NCBI GenBank assembly: GCA_964650405.1
Contig: CAZYTO010000024.1
Coordinates: forward strand, 1-29,242
Direction: 5' to 3'
DNA from: CAZYTO01 sp964650405
GTDB taxonomy: Bacteria > Acidobacteriota > Thermoanaerobaculia > Gp7-AA8
DNA: 29,242 nt
The notes under the pieces are model-generated. The model was not told the origin of the DNA, made no database searches, and saw only the letters and a list, made by a program, of their open reading frames with translations. Numbering within the stretch: the stretch's first letter is position 1; each line of letters starts with the position of its first letter. Both the position numbers and the translations under genes were made by a program. This document shows, piece by piece, positions 23,992 through 29,242 of this stretch.

Positions 23992-25833
23992 CTACTGCTT
24001 CTTCGACTCCGGCTGGCTGCCTTCGGCCGCCTTGGCGGGAGCCGGTGCATGGCTGGCTCCCATGTTGAGGTAGACGTGGATCGAGCCGTCGCGCTGCGAG
24101 AGCATCGTCGAGCCGCTCGACTCGTATGCCAGGATGAGATCCAGCCGTCCGTCGCCGTTGACGTCCGCGAGCTTGACGTCGTAGTTCGTGTTCGGCTCGA
24201 GGCGCACTCCGTCGATGGCCGCCTTCCGGAAGCCTCCCTTCCCGTCGCCCAGAAGGAGGACGATGCCGCGCGGCTCGGCGCGCGTGTAGATGATGTCGGT
24301 GTTGCCGTCGCCGTCGAGGTCACCTGCCGCGATGCCCCAGATGCCGCGCCCCGACGCCCAGCGGATGATGGGCGTGCGCACCGGCTCGCTCCCCGGCGGG
24401 AAGCTCACGCGATCGAGGCCCACGATGGGAGTCGTGGCCGGCGGAGGGACGATCTTCGCGTCGATCGTGTCGGGCCACACCCGCACGTACGAGATGATGG
24501 CGTCGTCCGTCTTCTTCGAGGAGAAGTGACCGGCGGCGTTGGCGTAGTAGTACGAGTAGTACGGAATGACCTTGCCGTAGCCGCCGGTGAGGTTGAACTT
24601 CTTCGGACCGTCGCTGAGGTAGAGGATGTTCGGACCGTTGTAGAAGACGCTCGCGGCGATGAAGTCGGGGTATTTGTCGTCGTTGAAGTTGCCGGTCGAG
24701 AGCCAATCGCCGCCGAAGTATTGATCGGGCGAGGCGATGTTCTCCCCTTCCCACTTCGTGCCCTTCTGGCGGTTGTAGTAGACGCGGAGCTTGCCGTACT
24801 TCGTGCCCTTCAGGGCCTCGTCGCGCGGCGTCGGCCCTTCGCTGAGGGCCACGATGTCGGGATAGCCGTCATGGTCGACGTCCGCGACGACGATGCGCCG
24901 TGAGGGGAAGTCGGTGGACAGGCCCTCGCTCGCGTCGGTGAAGTTGCCTTTGCCGTCACCCAGGAAAACGAAGACGCCGGTGAGGTGCACGCCGAAGGCC
25001 AGGTCCATCTTCCCGTCTTTGTTGAAGTCCCCAGCCACGACGCTTCCGTAGTCGAGCGTGCGCGGCCACTTCACGTCCTTCCAGAACGTCCAGTGTCCCT
25101 TGCAGTCGCCGAGGAAGATCGAGGGGCTTCCGTTCGGAACGCCGCGCTCGGGCGGTGCCACGATGTCCGGGCAGCCGTCGCCGTTCATGTCGGCCACGGC
25201 CAGCGAGTTGCGCCACGATCCCGCCGCGGGGAGACCGTCGGACGATTCCTGAAAGTGCACCACGACGTCGGACGTTGCCGGCGCGAGGGGCGAGAACTCC
25301 GAGCGAATGCGCTGCACGTAGTCGAGTTGCTCCTGCGTGTAAGGACTCTGCTGGGCCGATTCCGCCTCGGGCTGCTGCTGGTTGCTCGGATCGTCGCGGA
25401 CCGGATCCCAGGTCCACACCCACTTCTCGTTCTGCTGGTACATCTCGTGGTAGATGTTGATGAAGCCGAACGGACGTACCCACCCTTCCTGCGGCGGGTT
25501 GTCGTAGTTCACCCAGCGGCGGTCGTTCTTGCCGATGGTGTACATGTGCCCGTAGCGGAACCACTTCCTGGTCGTATCGGGATCGGGGCCAGGATCCTCG
25601 TTCAGGCCGATGCGGAGCTTGCGCTGCTCCGCCGTCTCCGGCCTGATCCAGTGCGGCTCTCCGCCGTCGATCGTCGAAGGCGGCGCGGCGGCGTTCTGCT
25701 GCGCGGCGGGCTGCTGCGCCGACGGGGCCTTCTGCGGAGCGGCGGCCGGCGGGGCGGTCTGAGTCTGTGCCTCGAGGGCGAGAGCGCCGCCTGCCGTCAG
25801 GCAGAGTGCGAGCATCAGCTTCCGGGTCAACAT
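23992..25833 (-). CDS. Secreted FG-GAP/VCBS-repeat (integrin alpha-like propeller) protein
   Basis: A 613-aa protein. ATG 25833 is chosen because GAGGAGA sits at a proper distance; the frame opens at TTG 25851, which overlaps that ribosome binding site. Residues 1-22 form a signal peptide, then a Gln/Ala/Pro-rich linker (about 23-55). Six Ca-binding D-x-D/N-x-D-G loops lie at about residues 215, 269, 318, 382, 505 and 557 (for example DLDGDGNTD), each opening an FG-GAP blade, so a seven-bladed propeller is likely. The C-terminal end is Ala/Pro/Lys-rich. Such proteins bind glycans or proteins at the cell surface. The gene starts 34 nt after the Wzm-like permease stop, so the two are probably co-transcribed. 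Confidence 0.9.
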   Translation of the reverse strand: MLTRKLMLALCLTAGGALALEAQTQTAPPAAAPQKAPSAQQPAAQQNAAAPPSTIDGGEPHWIRPETAEQRKLRIGLNEDPGPDPDTTRKWFRYGHMYTIGKNDRRWVNYDNPPQEGWVRPFGFINIYHEMYQQNEKWVWTWDPVRDDPSNQQQPEAESAQQSPYTQEQLDYVQRIRSEFSPLAPATSDVVVHFQESSDGLPAAGSWRNSLAVADMNGDGCPDIVAPPERGVPNGSPSIFLGDCKGHWTFWKDVKWPRTLDYGSVVAGDFNKDGKMDLAFGVHLTGVFVFLGDGKGNFTDASEGLSTDFPSRRIVVADVDHDGYPDIVALSEGPTPRDEALKGTKYGKLRVYYNRQKGTKWEGENIASPDQYFGGDWLSTGNFNDDKYPDFIAASVFYNGPNILYLSDGPKKFNLTGGYGKVIPYYSYYYANAAGHFSSKKTDDAIISYVRVWPDTIDAKIVPPPATTPIVGLDRVSFPPGSEPVRTPIIRWASGRGIWGIAAGDLDGDGNTDIIYTRAEPRGIVLLLGDGKGGFRKAAIDGVRLEPNTNYDVKLADVNGDGRLDLILAYESSGSTMLSQRDGSIHVYLNMGASHAPAPAKAAEGSQPESKKQ

Positions 25834-25867
25834 GCGGGTGGTTCTCCTCAAATTGGGATTCGCGAAC

Positions 25868-26725
25868 TTAGATGAGATCGGCCAGAGTGGCCTGCGTCCG
25901 GCGGAAGAACAGCAGTCCCCCGGCCGCCAGCGTCGTTGCCACGACCAGGAGAAATACGATTGAGCCGGCCGCAGGTAACGCCTCCGAGAGCATTGCGCTG
26001 CGGAACAAACCGATCAGGGGCGTGATCGGATTCCATTCGAAGAAGGTCTGGAAGTTCTGCGGCACGGCGTAGAGGATGGGGCTGAGGTAGAAGGCGATGG
26101 AGAGCACGAACCCGAGGAACTGCATCAGGTCGCGGAAGAAGACGTAGGTGGCGGCGAGGATCCAGCCCAGGCCGACCTGGATGGCGAACTGGAGCAGCAG
26201 GGCGAACGGCAGGAGCCAGAGCTGGTGGGGAGCCCTCCCCCTCACGAAGAGAAAGAGGATGAAGAGGGTCAGGCCGATCACCTCGAAGATGACCGCCGAG
26301 GCGTTGGGGACGACCACCAGGAGCTCGCTCCGGAAGGCCAGCCGCCGGACCATGGCCGCGTTCTCGACGATGCTGGTGGTGGAGCGGACGACGCCTTCGT
26401 TGATGCCCAGCCAGGGCAGCAGACCGGCGATGAGGAAATAGATGTAGCGGTCGGACGCCGGGGAAGCCCGCCGGGTGAACATGTAAGTGAAGATGAACCA
26501 ATAGAGTACGACGAGGCTGAGGGGCTGCAGGACGGCCCAGATCACGCCCAGGGCCGACCCGGTGAAGCGGGCGTTGAAGTCTCGTTTCACGAGCTCGCGC
26601 AGGAGGTGGAGGTTCTTGGTCGTGGGAAGGGTCCTCGGGATGGGGCGGACGGACGCTCGATTCCCCTTGACAGAAGCGTGTGCCAGTCCGTAGATTGAGG
26701 AGCGCACTTTATTTCGCGACAGCAT
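25868..26725 (-). CDS. Wzm/TagG-type ABC-2 polysaccharide export permease
   Basis: From ATG 26725 the product is 285 aa, with six hydrophobic segments between residues about 65 and 280. It has the family-typical N-terminal LRELVKRDFNARFTGSALG and the WNPITPLIGLFR segment before the last helices. It should form the channel for lipid-linked polysaccharide with a Wzt-like ATPase, here probably the distant one at 14511-15737. The start is uncertain: a promoter-like pair (TTGACA/TAAAGT, 26734-26706) covers ATG 26725, which would put transcription start after it, yet no ATG, GTG or TTG lies between there and GTG 26590, which is inside the conserved region. No ribosome binding site is visible. The FG-GAP gene follows after 34 nt. 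Confidence 0.9.
   Translation of the reverse strand: MLSRNKVRSSIYGLAHASVKGNRASVRPIPRTLPTTKNLHLLRELVKRDFNARFTGSALGVIWAVLQPLSLVVLYWFIFTYMFTRRASPASDRYIYFLIAGLLPWLGINEGVVRSTTSIVENAAMVRRLAFRSELLVVVPNASAVIFEVIGLTLFILFLFVRGRAPHQLWLLPFALLLQFAIQVGLGWILAATYVFFRDLMQFLGFVLSIAFYLSPILYAVPQNFQTFFEWNPITPLIGLFRSAMLSEALPAAGSIVFLLVVATTLAAGGLLFFRRTQATLADLI
26667..26696 (+). promoter_or_regulatory. Promoter of the XRE-TPR-secreted protein operon
   Basis: Consensus -35 TTGACA at 26667-26672, an 18-bp spacer and -10 TAGATT at 26691-26696. The predicted start near 26703 falls at the first half of the palindrome at 26704-26743, so the encoded XRE protein may repress itself. Confidence 0.65.
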
Positions 26726-26743
26726 AATTGTCAACGAAAGTGC
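26704..26743. promoter_or_regulatory. Candidate operator: inverted repeat GCACTTT...AAAGTGC with inner GACA/TGTC
   Basis: Perfect 7-bp half-sites GCACTTT (26704-26710) and AAAGTGC (26737-26743) flank a 26-base centre that also carries inner matches (GACA at 26718-26721, TGTC at 26729-26732). It overlaps the predicted start of the XRE operon and the minus-strand TTGACA/TAAAGT pair (26734-26706). The likely ligand is the XRE protein encoded directly downstream; this is inference from position. Confidence 0.55.
26706..26734 (-). promoter_or_regulatory. Minus-strand promoter-like pair before the permease gene
   Basis: TTGACA (26734-26729), a 17-bp spacer and TAAAGT (26711-26706) on the minus strand. 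It embeds in the candidate operator and overlaps the predicted permease start codon, so either that start or this promoter is not used as drawn. Confidence 0.4.
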
Positions 26744-26756
26744 CCGAAACTGCGTG

Positions 26757-27122
26757 ATGAACAGGCCAGCCCAGCTAGAGCTCGTAGGCCGGAAGATCCG
26801 GCAACTCCGCCGCCAGCGCAAGCTGACCCAGGTGGAGCTCGCCGAGAAGATCGGCATCCATCAGTCCGACCTCTCCCGCATGGAACAGGGAGAGTACAAA
26901 GTCGGTCTGGACACGCTGCTGAAGATCCTGGGCACCTTCGACCTCGGCATCGGCGAGTTCTTCGACGAGGGAAGCCGCAGCGAGACGGTGGCCGAAAAGT
27001 TCCGTACGCTGAGCCCGGCCGCCCAGCGCGAGGTGGAAAGCTTCATCGAGTTCAAGCGCAGCCAGGAAACGGGAGACGATTGGCCATCGGACGGTGGGGA
27101 GAGCGAGGGTGGCGATGTCTGA
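26757..27122 (+). CDS. XRE-family helix-turn-helix regulator
   Basis: A 121-aa DNA-binding protein. Residues about 9-64 form a Cro/CI-type HTH: IRQLRRQRKLTQVELAEKIG gives helices 1-2, and IHQSDLSRMEQGE is the recognition helix region. The C-terminal 50 residues are helical and acidic, with no sensor or peptidase domain. ATG 26757 directly follows an in-frame GTG 26754; neither has a good ribosome binding site, but the leader is about 50 nt. The gene overlaps the TPR gene by 8 nt in another frame. It likely regulates its own operon and perhaps the divergent permease through the palindrome in the shared promoter region. Confidence 0.9.
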   Translation: MNRPAQLELVGRKIRQLRRQRKLTQVELAEKIGIHQSDLSRMEQGEYKVGLDTLLKILGTFDLGIGEFFDEGSRSETVAEKFRTLSPAAQREVESFIEFKRSQETGDDWPSDGGESEGGDV

Positions 27123-28023
27123 GATGACCGTGAATCACGCCCCGAATCAGCTGCAGAATCAGGTGGAAGAGCTGCGCCAGTCGGCGCTGGCCATGGTCCG
27201 CGCCGGCCAACTGGAAGAATCGCTGGCGGTTTACGACAGCGCCCTGGAGCTGGTCTCGGACGAGGAAGCGCGCGAGTTGATCACCATCAACAAGGCCGAT
27301 GCGCTGATCGCCCTGGAGCGGGCCGGCGCGGAAGTGCAGGCCCTTCCGGCAATCCTGATGCGCCGCCGCAAGCCGCACCACACCTTCCTGGCCGCCTACG
27401 CGCTGCTGTTCAAACACCGCATGGTGGGTGAGGCCAAGCGGGCCATGTTCTACGGCCACATCGCGCACGAGGTGGCCCAGGAAGCCAACGAGCCGTTCTG
27501 GAAGCTGGCCGCCCTCAACGAACTGGCCGTGGTCTACGAGATCGACTCGCAGTTCGACAAGGCCATCGAGCTGCTCCACGAAGCGCTCACCGCGCTGGAC
27601 GACGTGAGCGACGAAGTGGCCCAGTCCTTCTCGCGCATCGCCATCATCCAGAACCTCGGATACAACAAGCTGCTCGTCGGCGCCACCACGGAAGGCCTGG
27701 AGCTGCTGCTCAGCATCGTCGACCTCATCGAGTCGCCGCAGGTACGCGCCGACGCGCTCATCGATCTCTGCTACGGCTACCTCGATCTCGAGCAATACGA
27801 CAAGGCGCAGTTCTACGGCCACGCCGGTCTGGAGCTGGCCGCCGACGCGCGCCAGATCCGCAACGCTCACTACCTCCTCGGAGAGGCGGCCTGGAAGCTC
27901 GGTGACGAGCAGACGGCCGAGTACCACTTCGACGAGCTGGCCCGCTTCTACCCGCAGTTCCGCAATCTCAAGACGCTGTTGTTTGCAGTCGACCTCCGGT
28001 CGATGATCAACCTCAAACTATGA
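27115..28023 (+). CDS. All-helical TPR-repeat protein coupled to the XRE regulator
   Basis: A 302-aa soluble protein without signal peptide, made almost wholly of TPR-like helical pairs (for example AMVRAGQLEESLAVYDSALE, QFDKAIELLHEALTAL, YDKAQFYGHAGLELA, and a final QTAEYHFDELARFYP). ATG 27115 overlaps the XRE stop by 8 nt and has GAGGG five bases upstream. An HTH followed by a TPR array is the architecture of RRNPP-type peptide-sensing regulators, here split over two coupled genes. It could bind the XRE protein, a peptide, or the secreted product of the next gene. The ligand is unknown; TPR assignment is firm. Confidence 0.85.
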   Translation: MSEMTVNHAPNQLQNQVEELRQSALAMVRAGQLEESLAVYDSALELVSDEEARELITINKADALIALERAGAEVQALPAILMRRRKPHHTFLAAYALLFKHRMVGEAKRAMFYGHIAHEVAQEANEPFWKLAALNELAVVYEIDSQFDKAIELLHEALTALDDVSDEVAQSFSRIAIIQNLGYNKLLVGATTEGLELLLSIVDLIESPQVRADALIDLCYGYLDLEQYDKAQFYGHAGLELAADARQIRNAHYLLGEAAWKLGDEQTAEYHFDELARFYPQFRNLKTLLFAVDLRSMINLKL

Positions 28024-29030
28024 AACGACTGCTCCTCGGGTTCGTTCTCCTTCTTGCAGCCACGGCCGCCTTCGCGCAGAACCGCGACGTCCTGCTCACG
28101 CCCGACGGGATGCTCTACACCGTCGACGTGATGCAGTCCGACGATGCCGTGCTGGGGGGCAACTATCTGAAGCTGACCTCCCGTCAGGGAACGGGCTCGA
28201 CCGAAACCCTGACCGTGCCCGAGTCGATGAGCGGCGTGAACCTCCGCCCCGCCCTGGCCTACGACGACGATTCCGACACCCTCTTCGTTCTCTGGCTGCA
28301 CCAGCCGGTCAACTCCAGCGCCAACGAGCTTTACCTCTCCAGCTATCGTGGCGGAACGTGGCAGCCGGCCGTGGCCATCGACAGCCGGCCCGGCATCTTC
28401 CAGTCGCGCTTCAACCTCCGCATCGCCGTGACCCACCGCGTCGCACAACTGCAGAGCGACGGCACGACCCTGGACGTCCCGCGCCTCCTCGTACACGCCA
28501 CCTGGTGGGAGCAGAATTCGACCGACGGCGAAGGCGCGCGCTACGCAATGGTGTCCATCGACAAGGGCGCCGTCTCTTCGGACGTTCACGCCCTCAGCGA
28601 GTTCGTGCTTCCGGCCGAACGGCAGAACGTCAACGACGACTTCAACCGCGACTTCCTCCGCCATCCGACGATCATCGAGAACTCTGACTCCGATGCCGTC
28701 GATGTGGTCTTCGGCGACGTCAACTCGAACACCCTCAGCCGCGTCACCCTGAAGCCGGTGGCCGACTCCCGCGTGCACATCCCGGTCGGCAACCGCGGCG
28801 GCCATCCCATCGCCGCGCCGAAGGCCCTCAGCGTCGACTGGTCCGGACACGCCACGACGCTCGACGGCCGCGGCGGACGGATGATGTTCGTCAATACGAC
28901 CGCCGACACCGTCTCCTACGTGAGCTACGCCAACGGCAAGTGGACGACGGCCAAGACCATCGCCACCGACGCGAACATCACCGCCGACGCCGCCATCGCC
29001 GCCATCACGAAGATGCTGGCCAGCGAATAG
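28020..29030 (+). CDS. Secreted protein of unknown function, third gene of the XRE-TPR operon
   Basis: A 336-aa protein starting at ATG 28020 in a 4-nt ATGA overlap with the TPR stop. Residues 1-19 form a signal peptide ending AAFAQ. The mature part is Asp/Ser/Thr-rich and beta-strand-rich, with repeated short blades such as LRPALAYDDDSDTLFVLWL and LLVHATWWEQNS, similar to sialidase- or propeller-like folds. I see no catalytic motif or anchor. Its coupling to a cytoplasmic TPR protein and an XRE regulator is unusual for an exported protein. It may be the output or the signal of that system. Confidence 0.83.
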   Translation: MKRLLLGFVLLLAATAAFAQNRDVLLTPDGMLYTVDVMQSDDAVLGGNYLKLTSRQGTGSTETLTVPESMSGVNLRPALAYDDDSDTLFVLWLHQPVNSSANELYLSSYRGGTWQPAVAIDSRPGIFQSRFNLRIAVTHRVAQLQSDGTTLDVPRLLVHATWWEQNSTDGEGARYAMVSIDKGAVSSDVHALSEFVLPAERQNVNDDFNRDFLRHPTIIENSDSDAVDVVFGDVNSNTLSRVTLKPVADSRVHIPVGNRGGHPIAAPKALSVDWSGHATTLDGRGGRMMFVNTTADTVSYVSYANGKWTTAKTIATDANITADAAIAAITKMLASE

Positions 29031-29053
29031 CGCAGCACTCCAGCCACACGAAT

Positions 29054-29084
29054 GAAGAGCCGGCTCACGCCGGCTCTTCCCGTT
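29054..29084 (+). terminator. Hairpin terminator after the XRE-TPR operon
   Basis: Perfect 11-bp arms at 29054-29064 and 29069-29079 with a TCAC loop, 23 nt after the stop at 29030. The T-run after the stem is short (CCGTTTG), so efficiency is uncertain. It could also serve the convergent gene at the window edge. Confidence 0.7.
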
Positions 29085-29148
29085 TGGGGCGTTTGCGAGC
29101 GCCGCACCTGGCAGCCGCTCGCAACAGCCCATCCTCGGGGGGTCCTGC

Positions 29149-29242
29149 TCAGATGCGCGGTTTCGAGTGCGTCACGGACGTGATGATCCCGATACCGAGC
29201 AGCGCCAGCGCTCCGATGGCGATCCACACCGGCTGCGCACCG
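29149..29242 (-). CDS. C-terminal fragment of a membrane protein, cut by the window end
   Basis: The minus strand has an open frame from the window edge to TGA at 29151-29149. Its 30 residues are one hydrophobic helix (about IAIGALALLGIGIITSV) followed by a short basic tail ending KPRI. This is a typical last membrane segment of an inner-membrane or tail-anchored protein. The rest lies beyond 29242, so the family cannot be told. It is convergent with the secreted-protein gene. Confidence 0.6.
   Translation of the reverse strand, partial: GAQPVWIAIGALALLGIGIITSVTHSKPRI

Noticed and set aside
23992..25875. Plus-strand open frames opposite the FG-GAP gene
   Set aside because: They have no motif. 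The minus strand has six Ca-binding loops and a signal peptide.
27052..27927. Minus-strand 291-aa open frame opposite the TPR gene
   Set aside because: It has Gln/Val/Glu-rich low-complexity sequence without motifs. The plus strand has TPR repeats and overlapping operon structure.

Overview
The window is a high-GC stretch of chromosome from a Gram-negative-type bacterium. The evidence is an LpxL/HtrB-like acyltransferase, a Wzm/Wzt-type polysaccharide ABC exporter, many glycosyltransferases and several large signal-peptide proteins. The mix of PIG-L/glycosyltransferase fusions, TMTC-like TPR membrane proteins, PKD and FG-GAP secreted proteins, and short G/C-rich intergenic repeats would suit an Acidobacteriota-like organism. 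That is an inference from gene content; there is no rRNA or other marker here.

Layout. Positions 1-290 hold a 42-bp tandem repeat and an imperfect inverted repeat, with no gene I can support. A GAF-GGDEF diguanylate cyclase (minus, 291-1322) is divergent from a six-gene plus-strand operon (1362-7824): PIG-L deacetylase/GT2 fusion, GT4, GT2, LpxL-like acyltransferase, small membrane protein and NodB deacetylase. Every junction overlaps, mostly by 4 nt. A minus-strand pair, receiver-only response regulator then methyltransferase, runs into the end of that operon. A lower-GC two-gene insert (9066-10813) encodes an SMC/OLD-like ATPase and a TOPRIM-like partner, a candidate split OLD-type defence module. 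A second surface-glycan operon on the minus strand (15737 down to 10951) encodes a Wzt-like ATPase, a GT2, a GT2-like/zinc-ribbon/methyltransferase fusion and a GNAT protein. It is preceded by a TMTC-like TPR membrane protein (15753-17804).

Three secreted proteins follow on the minus strand: a 1316-aa propeller/PKD protein, a 550-aa unknown with strong expression signals, and a 613-aa FG-GAP protein. The Wzm-like permease (25868-26725) lies just upstream of the FG-GAP gene, about 10 kb from its likely ATPase partner. Divergent from the permease is a plus-strand operon of XRE regulator, all-helical TPR protein and secreted 336-aa protein, with overlapping genes and a palindromic operator candidate in the shared promoter region. 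The window ends in the C-terminal 30 codons of a minus-strand membrane protein.

Taken together, the two glycan operons and the split transporter could build, modify (N- or O-deacetylation, acylation, methylation, acetylation) and export a surface glycan or glycolipid. The two least explained units are the ATPase/TOPRIM pair and the XRE-TPR-secreted protein operon.
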